64,000 nt of DNA from Colletotrichum lupini (GCF_023278565.1 NC_064672.1:1364001-1428000); one strand, 5' to 3'; shown: positions 21,596 to 33,310, counted from the first letter of the stretch. Made by a program: numbers and translations. The notes: generated by a model from the letters alone, not told the origin.

Positions 21596-24210
21596 CTAAT
21601 AGGATAATTACGATTTTCTTAGCCACTAGCCTCGTATAGAACTTATTTATATAAACTTATATAATTTAAAAATTATTTTAGTTTTTATTATAATAATTAA
21701 GAGATCTTAATAAATCTCGATTTTTATTAATTTTAATTAAAACTTTCTTAACTACGGTTTTTAATTAGCTAACTAAGTTATTAGAACTATAGTTTTATTA
21801 GTATTATTAAAATTAAAAGAGGTTAAAATTATTTATTATATCTCTTTATTATTAATTACTAAGCTTCTTTTATTTTTATTACTTAACCTCTATTTATTAT
21901 TATTATTAATTACGTATTTTACGAGGCTAACTTATTATTATTATTATATTTAAACGCTAATTAATTATAGTATATATTCTACTTAACTAATTATAGTACT
22001 AAGTTCTAAGCTCTACGAGGTTATTTAAGTACCCTTATTATTAACTAGGCTAGTATTATTAAGGAAATAGGTATCCCTAAAGAGGGGGGAGTTAGTAAGG
22101 TACCATAATAAGTAATATTTTTATTTTTTAAGCACTTATATAAAGTAATAATAACGGTAAGGTCTTTAATATTAAATAGAGTATTTCTAACGTTTTAGTT
22201 TAATAATAAAATTAATATAATTTATAAATTAATAAAATAAACTTATTAACGACTAACGTAATTATTAATAAGAGTAAATATATATTTTCGTAAGTAGCTC
22301 CTTATGCTTTATAAAATTAAGTAGCTTATAATTATATAAGAGCTAATATTAATTCGTAAAGCTATTAAAATATAATAATAAATTAAGAAGGCGAGGAATT
22401 TAGTTAGTTAGTAATAAGAAAAAGGCTCTCTAGTACTAAGTATTTATTAGCTCTAGTATTTTTAGGCTAACCTCTTTAGAAACGGTTCTAAGTTAGTTAT
22501 AATAAAAGTATTTATAATAAGTATAAGACTTTATTATTACTACCCTCTCTTTATAAATACGGGCCTTATTATATAATATTTCCTTAATTACTTAGGTAAC
22601 GGTATATAAGTCGGAGTTATTATTAATAATATATAACTTTAGGTCTTTATAAATAGTCTTAGTAAAACTATTAATTTTAATACTAAAGTTCTCATATTAA
22701 GAAATAAAATAGTTAGCTTATTAATATTATAAAGGGAGGTAAGTATTTATAATATATTTTAAAAATAAGTCCTAGTTAGTAAACTCTATTAATAAGCGGT
22801 CCTAAGTAGCGTTAAAATCGTCCTTAGTATTAGTATATATAATATAAGTTTATAGTTAATAAAAGCTAGTAAGTATATAAAAAATCTCTTAAAGTTATTA
22901 ACCGAGGCTAAGGGTCTTATTAGCCCGGGCCCTATTATTAAAGTTCTAAATAGCTTTACCTTTAGTAGCCTCCTTATTATAGTTAATATTAAGCTTATTA
23001 ATAAGCCCGCCGGGGCCCTTTTATTTATATTTAATATTAAGGCTAACGTTCTAATTAATATAAAAAATATAGAGCTAAAGCTAAGTATTAAGTTAGACCT
23101 CTATTATTATTAACCTTATTATATTTTTAAAGTTAATAATAGCTACTTTAGGCTACTTAGTATTAATTTTAGCTTAAATAAATTTAACGAACTTAATAAA
23201 GAAGTCGTAGCCCTTATAGCGTTTTATTAAAATAAAGCTAAAAATATAATTATATAAAGAGCTAATATTGATAATCTTAATAACTTAAAAAGTATTAAAA
23301 TATACCCTAAAAAAAGAAGTAAAGTCTAAGAGAAATAAGGAGGTTTCCTAAATATTAGTTCTTACTTAAAATAGTAATATTTTAAACTAGTTAGTCTTAT
23401 ATATATTATTAAACTTAATAACTTTAAAAACCCGCTTTTATATAATTTTATACTAAAAATAAGTTTAAATAAAGCTTATAAGCTAGTTAAGATCTTTTAA
23501 TAATTATTAAATATAATATTTATATCCTATACTTATTAAAATACTAATAAATTACTAAATAATAAAGTAACTGTCGAGTTCTTTTAAGTAAATTTATTAA
23601 TAAGTATTATTAATATCTTTTTACTTAATAAGGGACCTAGGCTTAGTATTTTAAATAATAATAACTACTTTACATAACTTAATAACTTTATATTTAAAAA
23701 TAGTCTTGAGAATGGTTTATTATATAATAATAAGCTTTTAATAAAGCTTATAAATAGAGGGGTCTAAAGAAAGTACGTAGTTATAAATAGCGTATTTAAA
23801 AATAAAAAACTATTACTAATTATTAAAAACTTAAATAGAAATAACTTTATATTAAGAGTAATTATTTTTTTAAATAAACGTAGTATAAGTACTAAAATTA
23901 TAAAACTAGTGGGCGGTATTATAATTATAAGTAATCTTAAAGCGTATAAGTAGTTTAGGCTCTTTTTAATAATTATTAATATTCCGTTAGATTATAATAA
24001 AACTATAGTTACGTATATAAGTTTATAAATACTCTTAAAGCTCTTTAATTATTATAATTAATATAAAATACGGCGGGTTAAGTATATTATACTTTTCTAA
24101 TTACGTAGGGGTAATTAGGTTAATTAGTAGTACTTCTATCGAAAAGTCGTAATAGCTTTACTTTTTGTGGGTAGCGACGGCGAGGTTGAAGTGGGTGGGT
24201 TGAAGTGGGT

Positions 24211-24246
24211 AAGTGGAAGTGGAAGTGGAAGTGGAAGTGGAAGTGG
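24211..24246 (+). repeat. (AAGTGG)6 subterminal tandem hexamer
   Basis: Six perfect AAGTGG units, preceded at 24187-24210 by looser GAAGTGGGT copies. They lie inside the transposon, 120 bp from its right end. Subterminal short repeats are often transposase-binding sites; that role is inferred. Confidence 0.85.
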
Positions 24247-24307
24247 GCAATTGGCAATAGTGGAAATCGGTCGGAATAATCCCTGGCCTCTCATTGGTCG
24301 GATCACC

Positions 24308-24366
24308 TTAGGAAAAGTGGGATACAGCCCCCCCAGCCAACTGACACAGCCCCCCTAGCAGAACTC
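24308..24366 (-). repeat. Right terminal inverted repeat (unmutated copy)
   Basis: Reading inward on the minus strand it starts GAGTTCTGCTAGGGGGGCTG and has two G-runs followed by CT. It pairs with 21537-21595 and retains the C/G bases lost from that copy. Confidence 0.88.
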
Positions 24367-24374
24367 TTAATCAT
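24367..24374. repeat. Target-site duplication, right copy (TTAATCAT)
   Basis: Exact copy of 21529-21536, immediately outside the right inverted repeat. Confidence 0.8.
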
Positions 24375-25248
24375 TGAAAAACATGGAACTTTTGCCTTTC
24401 CTCTGAGGATGGTATGCCCTTGTTCGAGATGGGGGGAAAACCGTGTTCCTTTGCGGCGAGGTATATGCAATAGTCTGCCTCGCTCAATGCCCTGAAAAAC
24501 CATACGTTGCAGAATCCACTACTATCTAGGATGAGTAGTTTGGGGTACGAGATCGGTCCGAGTAGGGGACCGTTCTGGAGTTTTGCGAGTTTTCGCTGCG
24601 ATGGAAGTTCGCCTCGGTGGAAAGCCTCGCGGGGAAATTGGTGTTATGATTCCCCGCTGACCTCTTACGCGAGGTCAAAGTTAGCCCAGTAGGAACCACT
24701 GCTTCGCCGGGCGGGACGTGGAATATGACCATACCTAGCGAGGGGACGTGAGTGTGAATTGTTCATACGAGGCGGGTTTCCAAGCTTTGCGCTGGACCCA
24801 TCTCACAGACCCCTCCTCGGCAGTTCAAAACACCGTACCAAGTGTTTCTACTCGACCCAGAGGCGGTGTAACTAGCTTCATGACTAGCAAAACTCCATGA
24901 ACCATCTCATCATCACGAAAGGGGGGAAAACACTGCCACCAAAGTGACCTGGACTAGATTACCAAAAGGATGTAATGTTGTTACTATCTGATAGAAAATG
25001 CATATGGTACCTCGGGAGTCTTGACGCCGTCGGCCTCATGCGGCTTGTGGGCTGCTCATCCCGGGGGTATAACGAGCAGGAGAACATATTTACACTAGAG
25101 AAGTAGAAAAAACTGTTTCTGCGAGGAGGATTTCATGTACAATATCTCTGGAAAAAATGTACAACGTTTGAAAGTACTGTAAAAGTTCCTGGAGCAGGGG
25201 CTGAGCCTCTGTCACCCTGTCTCTGCCCCAAAGCAACATCGCTCTCTT
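24375..25248. other. Intergenic, no gene recognised
   Basis: Ordinary composition between the transposon and the 3' end of the bicupin gene. It holds only short unrecognised frames and probably the bicupin 3' UTR. Confidence 0.45.
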
Positions 25249-26397
25249 TTACTGCACAGTGAATCCGGCGTCGATGGGGTACGTGGCATACGACCAAGGG
25301 ACAGCGCGCTGGAGAAGCTGGTAGTCGAAGCCGTCGCCGCCGCCGCTGACGTACAGGAACTTTGTGAAGGCGGACGAGGCGGCGTAGGTGAAGGCAACGT
25401 TGGCCGGGACGAAGACGACGTCGCCCTGGATCAGCGTGACGGCGTCGTAGCCCTCGACGGCGACCTCGAGGCTGCCCTCCTCGAGCTGGAAGGCCAGGGG
25501 CTGGCCGAGGTTCGCCTTGGTGGCGGTCTGGTTGGAGAGCAGGGGGCTCAGGGTGACGGTGCCCATGGTGAAGTTGCTTGCCGTCTGGTTGGCCGTCGCG
25601 AAGGGGGCGACGAGGTGGTAGACGCCGCCGTCGGCGTTGAGGTACTTTGGTCCGCGGTTTTTGGCGACGAAGTTGGGGGTGACGGCGTCGGGCGCGAGGG
25701 TGTTGGCGGCCGTGTGCCATGTGTTTGCGCCACCAGCGCTGCCGTTGACGAGGTCGCGGCGGGGGTTGAAGTCGAGTTGGGCGTAGACGTCAAAGGCCTC
25801 GAGGGCGGAGATGAGGGCCGGGTCGGAGCCGGAGGAGGAGCCGTTGGAGGCGGCGGGGACGAACTCGGAGCCCGTGGGGGAGACAAAGTCCGAGTTTGCG
25901 ATGGCGATGAAGAGCTCCTCGAAGCCGCCGGGTTGGATGACGCCCGTGAGCTGGGTGTCCGGGTCGGTGATCTGGAAGGTGTGGACCGTGTTGTGGGGCA
26001 CGGCGCCGTAGTCGCCCGGGGTGAGGACGCGGGCCTGCTCGCCGGAGCTGTTGGTCTTTGCCCAGAGCTGGATTTGGCCCTTTGTGCAGTAGAAGTTCTC
26101 GTAGTGGGCCTTGTGGATGTGGGGGAGGACGCCCAGGTCGGACGAGTCCGGGGCGTTGGTCTGCATCAGGGTGAAGGCGCCGGCGGAGGAGTTGCCCGTG
26201 ACGGAGAAGCGGTAGACCTGCTCGCCGACGGCGACGGCGCGGCCGGAGCCCTTGCGGAGGGCGTAGGGCTGGGACGTCTCGGGGGCCTGGTCGAGGATGA
26301 GGCTCTTTCCGGTGCTGTTGGCCTGCTGCTTGAAGGAGTGACCCTGAGGAGCTGCCGCCACGAGGGGGAGGCCGGCTGCGAGCGTTGAGAATCTCAT
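25249..26397 (-). CDS. Secreted bicupin, quercetin 2,3-dioxygenase (quercetinase) type
   Basis: A single-exon protein of 382 residues with a signal peptide (MRFSTLAAGLPLVAAA, likely cleaved just after). Quercetinases are extracellular metal (Cu) dioxygenases that open the flavonol C ring of quercetin with release of CO. The first cupin holds the ligands with the family spacing: H93 and H95 in PHIHKAHYENFYC, E100, and H139 in VPHNTVHTF. This matches the His-His-Glu-His pattern of Aspergillus quercetinase, including the 46-residue span. The second cupin (about 255-350) lacks an obvious metal set, as in the family. Several N-x-S/T sequons suit a secreted glycoprotein. GC-rich codon use has left long meaningless frames on the opposite strand. 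A pirin- or germin-like bicupin of other specificity is possible. Confidence 0.85.
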   Translation of the reverse strand: MRFSTLAAGLPLVAAAPQGHSFKQQANSTGKSLILDQAPETSQPYALRKGSGRAVAVGEQVYRFSVTGNSSAGAFTLMQTNAPDSSDLGVLPHIHKAHYENFYCTKGQIQLWAKTNSSGEQARVLTPGDYGAVPHNTVHTFQITDPDTQLTGVIQPGGFEELFIAIANSDFVSPTGSEFVPAASNGSSSGSDPALISALEAFDVYAQLDFNPRRDLVNGSAGGANTWHTAANTLAPDAVTPNFVAKNRGPKYLNADGGVYHLVAPFATANQTASNFTMGTVTLSPLLSNQTATKANLGQPLAFQLEEGSLEVAVEGYDAVTLIQGDVVFVPANVAFTYAASSAFTKFLYVSGGGDGFDYQLLQRAVPWSYATYPIDAGFTVQ

Positions 26398-29300
26398 ATT
26401 GGCGAGTTGTTGAACTTGAACTTTTGTTTACAAGTTTGTTTAACGGCGAGTTCCAAGGTGGCACACAGACAGGATGGACGAACGAGGAAGAAACATAATC
26501 ACGTCAGGGGAAACATTGGGAACTTATAGCAGCATGAGAGCAGACGAACCAACGTTACGGCCGGGCATGAAGATCCTCGCTCGGTGTCCGAGCCGTTGCC
26601 CCCTTAGGAAGACCCCATCGCGGGATTTTCACCCAGTGTAACCCTTGCCGCATGTCATTGCTTGTTCCTGATCTGAACAGGGACACCGAGCTTCCAGGTC
26701 GAGCTACATGCTCCGCTTGTCCGCTGACTAACATGTTTCTTGTGGTGTTAACGTGGAAACGGCCGTCTTCTTCGATCTAGAATGGCTCCATCTCGAACCC
26801 ATTCGACCCGCTGTTCATCCCATTTGAAGAAACAAGCGCCAGGGATCGCGGGTATCTTGCATGCATGACGCAAACCAGGGCGAAGGTGAGCTGAAGATAG
26901 CATCGACAAATGGAAGCCCCGAAGGAGAGACCGAATGGAACCGGGCACTATAACGGAGGTGGCATGTGGGTTGGCGTACGTATGTATGCCGATGATTAGA
27001 AGGAGGTGTATTCCACTCGAGTATGGGTCTCAGATGGCATTTGACGTACATCTGGGCGGAATTCCCGAAGTTCCCTGTCAATCGGTAGATGCGACGCCCC
27101 TTGTCCACTTTGAATGATTTGACTCCACCCGGGAATTCCGGACTTGAGAGGCTTCACACGTCGTATTATAGGGGAGCAGCGAACGAGTAAGCATACTGAA
27201 GTTGCGCAGCTCGGTCAAATTGTGGTGCCGTGAGCCGATAGTCCGGTTCTTGTATTGTTCAACAGGAGCAGGTCTTTGAACAATGGGAAGCAGGAAGTGT
27301 TGTCTGTATCCGAGCACCCCGCTGGCGTCAACACGGCCAAGTACACTTCGTTTCACGACCTTCCCGTTGAGGGTGTTGATTCAAGGCGTCTTCGTCACTA
27401 TTCAACCCAACACTTACAGCTCGGGGCCGTTTTCCAAGATCTTCTTCGATGTATGGCTGCATATTTTGGGACGTTGGGTTGCCTGTAACGACACTTCGTC
27501 TCAGGCTAGGCCAGGAAACAGGAAACAGAAAAAGGCATCTCACGTACAGATTTCTGCGGTTAGATCACAAGTGAGATACAGTCATGAGCAATTTTGTGTC
27601 GCTCATGTTCATCAGCAACCACTCGTGAGGTTCAGACGCCGTTGGCGGTTGTGCGTGGCAGTGTTCCAAGGAGGCTATACGCCCGCCTTCGGTACCAAGT
27701 CATTGCCACTCTTCGTTTTCGAGGCGTGAAGTTGGCCATCACTTGACGACTCACTTCCAAGACTAAACACCAGATAGTGATCTAAGCCACAAGAAAATTG
27801 TATAAGAAGGATCGCTCGATGCTGACCCATCTTGGGTGTCCTTGAGGCCAGTCTCACCCGGCCACTGACAAGGGTGTAAGCTTGTTACCGGCGTGACGCA
27901 GGATCGCCCTTTTACCGGGAGGCGTAGTATAACGAGGGAACACTTCAAAAGAAAGGCAGGTGGCCTCACAGGATTTCCAACGTGAAGTCCTTGAGGCTTA
28001 AACCATGCGTGGAGTGATCAAGGGTAGGCGCTTGTTGGTGCAAGCCACCGCTGCCGGGGGTAAAGGCGGCGGGTAAGGTAAGATGAGACCGTGAGGGTGA
28101 CTGTTGTCGGGGCCTCCGAATCTGGCCGGATCATACTCCGTACCTGGTGGTATGCTGTCCGTAGATGGACGAAGGTCTGCTCCGTACTAGCGGGAGCCAA
28201 CGATGAAGCGCCATACAGCCTTGCTGCCTTGAAATAAAGTTGGCGCGGTCCAAAGGGGATTAATCGTTGTCATACCCCAACAGGGGTGCTGGGCATGTGT
28301 TGAAGATTCCGATTCTCTGGGATAGTGGGAATGGCTCGTGCGCCGAGCAGGTCCCATATCGGGGCGTTTGCAGATCTACAACGGTGTGGCTGCCATGTGA
28401 GAATGACCCCTTGCGATTGTGGACTTCTGGAAGGAGTCGCGTGAGGCGTGGGCGTGACAGCCTCATGTCTAAGATATCAAGATTGCGGGTTGTTCAATGT
28501 TGACGATGTTGACCAAGTACCTACGATTCCTTGGGTAAGCTGGCAGCTTGAGTGAGTAAGAGGCCCCGAACACCGTATTCGCTTAGGGGTCAGGCAAGTT
28601 GGCTTTGTTGAAAGGGTACAATGGTGAAAATGATTCATCCGGTGAAGTATGATCCTAGAAGAGGTAAGAGATGACGGGACGCATTCCCAAAATGCCTGTT
28701 CGCAGCAATGGGCAAATGCTTTGTTGGTTCTGGTGCGTGACACGTGAGACAAGGCATTTAGAAATCCCGTGAGCTCCAACAACTGTACCTGACCGGAAAG
28801 TTGGAAACAGCCAACTGGAAGCCCCCGCCTGCCAAACGAAACTGTCAGATAGAGGGGAAGAAAGGACTGGCCAAACAACGAAAGTCTGGTCCTGCTGTCT
28901 ACCAATAGCCCCAAGGGAAATGGGTAACAGCAGGCGAAAGAAAGATGGCAATCGGGAGGCAGCTTCTTCGCTGAGGTAGAAACTAAGGTAGAAAGCCTGC
29001 GTGTCAGCCTGTGAAGGGTCCATTCATTGGCCAAGTCGGAAGAAGAACTGCGCATGTGGCTTGGTGTTGAGCTAAGCCAAATTGGGTACGACTTTCTCGT
29101 CCATTGTGGAAAGGTACCTAGGCAGCTCCCTCCTGCCCCTCATTCTACCCTTACCTCATGTCCTCCCAGCCCACCTCATTCACGCTCATTCCCAGCTCAC
29201 CTACCTTTTACCTCCGTCCATCTACCTTGTGCCGCCTCTCTGGGTCGCAGCATTGGTAGCCTGCCACTGCCTAGTCCAGGATCTAGGCGTAGAGGGGAGC

Positions 29301-29818
29301 ACCGCTTGTTGCTCACCTTTGAATGGTTCCAGCTGAGCTGGAAACCGCCGCATGTCACTTTCCTTACCTACTCACGCCTTGCTTGACATGAAAGCTGCGC
29401 TTACCTGAGGCCAAGCATGAGACCTCCAAGCTAAAGGTACAGCCGGGCGCTTGTTGGTACCGCAAACAAACGTACCTTCTTCCTACATTGCTTGTCATCG
29501 CACTACCTCACCCAGGGTAGGACATTTTCCACTTCCCAAGTCCCCAGGTTCCAATAAAGGACATTGAAAACGGGCCCATGATGATCGCCAGAGTTGCCGA
29601 GGAGCTTTGCGCATTCAATTAAATTGACTTTCGTCTCCCTGCGATCGTGGATTTTCGAAACACGGCGATAGAACATCCCGACAAAGCAACACCAACCTGG
29701 TCTTCTTGTGTACCTTACCGCCGATTCACTGCCTGGTAGCCACATTTCTGCCTTCCAAAGTTTACCCGGAAGACCACGTCAAAGAACAACCTCTTTCTTC
29801 ACTTCTGTCAATAGTCTC
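26398..29818. other. 3.4-kb intergenic region, no gene recognised
   Basis: The first few hundred bases are the bicupin promoter; the minus strand has a TATAAG at about 26523-26528, some 130 bases before its ATG. The last part (about 29100-29818) is pyrimidine-rich with CTACCTT/CTCACC words and should be the deaminase promoter and leader. Between them, frames up to 192 codons (28477-29055, minus) and 148 codons (27283-27729, plus) have no recognisable domain or biased composition, and I do not call them genes. Confidence 0.45.
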
Positions 29819-31841
29819 ATGGGCAGCCTGTGCTCAAACATTGAAAAGGACGATGCACCTGGCGAGAAGGATGGTCAGGCTAGTAGGGACATCAATGCGA
29901 AGACCATCACACGACTCTCTTCCAAAAGGCTGCGGAAGCTTCGACATCAACGCCATCACGCTCATCACCAAAGACACCAAGCAGACATGGACAAGGCCCA
30001 GGAAATGATTGAAGCTCACGAGGTAGTCATCAATAACATCTGGATCAAGATGCCCCGGAGAACCGCCCTCGATAAGACCGACGCCAGAAAAATAGACGGA
30101 CCTGAGGAGTACTTCCACCAAAGAAAGGAAATCTTGGACCGCGAGAATACACTATCCTTTGATTTTAGCGCAAAGATGCGGGCATCAGAGAAGGAGCGGA
30201 AAGCCAACGCCATCATTCAGAAACTCAAAATCAAGGACCATGAGAGCGTGTATGAACCGGCTGAAAAGAGGCAAGGATGGGGTGGTCAGAAACATGCGCG
30301 ATTTGCTGCTGACCATTTCCTATCCAACGTCGATTTAATCAACCAAACGAGTCTATTCCGAGTTGCCGTCAAGATGCCAAAGGGAGCACACCTTCATATT
30401 CATTTCAACGCCTGCTTACAGCCTCATGTATTGCTGGGCATTGCCGAGACCATGCCCCGCATGTTTATCAAAAGCGATCTGTCGTTGGCACCGAGCGCGG
30501 CAAAGACTAACCTTCACCGTTGTGAAATCCAGTTTTCCATCTTGCCGCTCGAAAAGGAAGACGAAGTTAAGGGAAACCTTTTCAAGACCGACTATCATCA
30601 CCGACAAATGATGAAATACTCAGAGTTTATCAAAGAGTTCCCCAAGCATTACAACGGCATGAAGGCCGAGGAGTGGCTAACGAGCAAACTTGTTTTTCAC
30701 GAAGATGAAGCACATAACGCGCTTCAAACAGTTCAGGGAGCATGGGAGAAGTTCAACGGCCGGACTCGCATGATGAAGGGGCTCTTCAACTATGAGAGTG
30801 CATACCGGAAATACACACGGGGCATTCTTGAAGATTTCGTCCGCGACAACATTCAGTATGCCGAGATTCGGCCTAATTTCATGCAGACAAATCAACTCTG
30901 GACTGATGACGGTACGAGGCAAATCGACAATAGGGGTATCATGAAAATCATCATAGAAGAATACGACAACTTTCAGAAGGAGACCAAAGACTACTTTGGC
31001 GGGCTGAAGGTCATCTACTGCACTCCTAGGTCTTTTACCACGGAACTGGTTGCATTTGCGCTCGACGAGTGTTTCGAATTCAAGAGGGAATGGCCCCAGT
31101 GGATCGCTGGTAAGTCCTTGAACGCCGCTATACCTTGAGCAGACAACTAACTGACAAAACAGGATTTGATCTGGTTGGCGAAGAATCGCAAGGTCATCCT
31201 CTGCGACATTTCGTTACAGAATTTCTCGCCTTCCGGAAGAGATGTGAGGAATCTCAGCCTAAAGTTGACATTCCGTTTCTCTTTCATTGCGGAGAGACGA
31301 CAGACATTGGCAACGACACGGACGGCAATCTTGTGGATGCGCTCTTGCTCAACTCAAAGCGCATCGGCCACGGATTTGCTCTGGCCAGGCACCCCTATAT
31401 CATGGAGCACATGAAGAAAAGTGGTATCTGCCTTGAGGTGTGCCCAATCTCCAACGAGGAGCTTGGTCTCACACCCCGGATTACGGGCCACTCAATGTAC
31501 AACTTGCTCGCCAACAACGTACACTGCACTTTAAACTCAGATAACGGAACAATATTCAGGTATGCCTTTCTCCTGTTTTGCATCAAGCCATAAGGCAGCA
31601 AGAAGCTAACCAGAGACCACACAGATCAACTCTTTCACATGATTTCTATCAAGCGATGGTGGGTAAGACGGACATGACTTTGCACGGCTGGCGACAGCTC
31701 ATTGAGTGGAGTCTAGAGCACTCTTGCATGTCAAAAGATGAGCTCGCGAGTGTGCGGAAGGAATGGGAGAAGCGTTGGGAGCTATTCTTGGAATGGATTC
31801 TTGAAGAGTTCAGGGATTTGTCGTTAGAGATTCCAGAGTAG
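29819..31841 (+). CDS. ADGF/CECR1-type adenosine deaminase
   Basis: Three exons, 29819-31109, 31163-31559 and 31625-31841, give 634 residues; introns are 53 and 65 bp with GTAAGT and GTATGC donors. The enzyme family converts adenosine to inosine. Zinc/active-site signatures are PKGAHLHIHF (H193, H195), FHCGET, SKRIGHGFALARHP and LEVCPISNEELG. The last motif, where deaminases have an Asp-Asp pair, reads NSDNGT, which I believe is usual in the fungal ADGF clade. The start is the ATG at 29819 (MGSLCSN), where the frame becomes protein-like; the upstream in-frame GTG at 29708 is not used. Unlike animal ADGF proteins there is no signal peptide; Gly2/Ser and Cys5 instead suggest N-myristoylation plus palmitoylation. 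A basic, His-rich stretch follows (about residues 35-60). Confidence 0.88.
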
Positions 31842-33310
31842 AAATTCGGCTGGAGCAACCGACATGCCCGGCTTTTCTTTGGTCTGTTCTGGAAATACCA
31901 TGGGACAGATACGGGAAAGTTTTTGATTCATTTTTTTTTTTAGAAGATTTAACGATGAATGTCTTTATGAAGATGGAAAGGACACTACCAGCCCTGTAAC
32001 AAAACTGACGAATGAAGGACCAAGTGGACGTGTGTGATTTTTGCCTATTGCGTAACTCATACGAGGTTGGGGGCCGCATCGTGGATGGTAACAGTCTTGG
32101 CGTCAGCTGCGACGACGGGCCGTTCCTCTTTCTCTTCCATTATGTATTTTGCCACACAACTTGTTTCTTCCATGTAAAGGTGTGTCCACGCACTTGACTT
32201 GCAAAGATCATCTCGGCCGAGTCTTCATTTATTGATATCAACTCACTCTTCCACTCAGATCAGGGCCTGCCAGCCCAGAATTAGGATTTTTAAGGTTAGT
32301 TGATAGGTAGTGGACCAGCCGGCCAACATCATACCCCCTCCTTCTCTTCCTCTCCTCCCCCCTCCCCCTCCCCTCCGCCCAGCCAAGAAATCGACCGCCG
32401 CGGAACCCAACTTTCACCGGGACTTCTCCTCCGCGAAGCCTTGCTCCGGGCCAGTTCTTCTTTTTGGCCCATTCCCCACTCGTTCATCTCATCTCGTCTC
32501 ATCTCATCCCAATGTCTCTCGTGTCCTACCTTTACCCCTCCTGCCCTTTGATCCTCCCGAAACGAGCAAGCTCTTTGAACCCTTCAGAAGCTGCTGTCAA
32601 GGGCCGACGGAGGCAATGGTGAGATGGATAGGTAACTCAGAGCCCGGGTCCCGTCCCGTCCGGGCCCCAACAGTTTGAGATTGAGGTGAGGACAAACGGC
32701 ACGGAGTACACGCCATCGATCAGGCTGCAGCCTGTTGCTCGTTTACCTATCTTGGCCTACTGCGCCACCGGAACTCCTCTGTGTCGCACATCTCAGCCTG
32801 ATTCTGTATGAGGGGACTTTTACCGGTCCAACGACTGTCAGAAAGAACTCTGTTATCCGGTACCTGGAGGTGTACATCACAGTCAAGTACTGCCAGGTTA
32901 TCGGTACTTACTCATTGATCACTGACACTCTGATTGTTTGCATAAGTAGCACAGGATACCGTAGAGAAAGACGCATGAAAAGAACGTCAAATATACGTCT
33001 TGAATTTTCTATCTACACGGCAAACGTTTGTGCGGGAGCTGATCTCGAGTCTAGTGATTATGCCGCGTACCAAGCTCTTTCTTTCCCTCTCTGGTCTTTT
33101 TCCATCCTCTCGAAGAAAAATCAGCCGTCATGCTTTAAAGCTCTCTGAAGCAGACTAACAAACGCAATGCCAAAGTCAAACCGGCCCTCCCCTTTTTACT
33201 TTCACCACCAAAAACTAGAACGCAAAAATTGACTTCTTTTTTTCGGGATCCCAAACTCCAAGAACCGAATATGCATGTGTCATCAAGAAAACCGTGGCTG
33301 ACAGCGGACC
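31842..33310. other. Intergenic between deaminase and SRP40, no gene recognised
   Basis: About 1.5 kb downstream of two converging genes. It contains polypyrimidine stretches (about 32335-32400) and a run of TCATC/TCTCATC words (about 32480-32510). Frames up to 137 codons (32735-33148) are unrecognised. Confidence 0.4.

Larger units (their letters stand above)
21537..24366 (-). mobile_element. Complete class II transposon with RIP-killed MULE-like transposase
   Basis: A 2830-bp element bounded by 59-bp terminal inverted repeats and an 8-bp direct target duplication. The interior (about 21600-24160) is AT-rich and full of stops. Read on the minus strand from about 22870 down to 22430, with TAG/TAA where Trp/Gln would be expected, it shows a continuous pattern: a 'TYLPL..QWANYF' block, then 'YENFGI', then 'LK.YI....SDLYTV'. 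I recognise this as the C-terminal half of fungal MULE/FAR1-type transposases. I did not locate the DDE triad. The right 200 bp (about 24165-24366) have normal composition and are not RIP-mutated. An 8-bp duplication also occurs with hAT elements, so the superfamily call rests on the transposase remnant. Confidence 0.75.

Noticed and set aside
25615..26388. 257-codon Gly/Val-rich frame antisense to the bicupin, and 224- and 195-codon frames on the same strand in other phases
   Set aside because: Composition-driven shadows. The bicupin frame carries the metal ligands and signal peptide.
28477..29055. 192-codon minus-strand frame
   Set aside because: Ser/Leu/Cys-rich without periodicity, domain or homology that I recognise; another frame on the same strand overlaps it. 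It is probably chance in T/C-rich promoter DNA.
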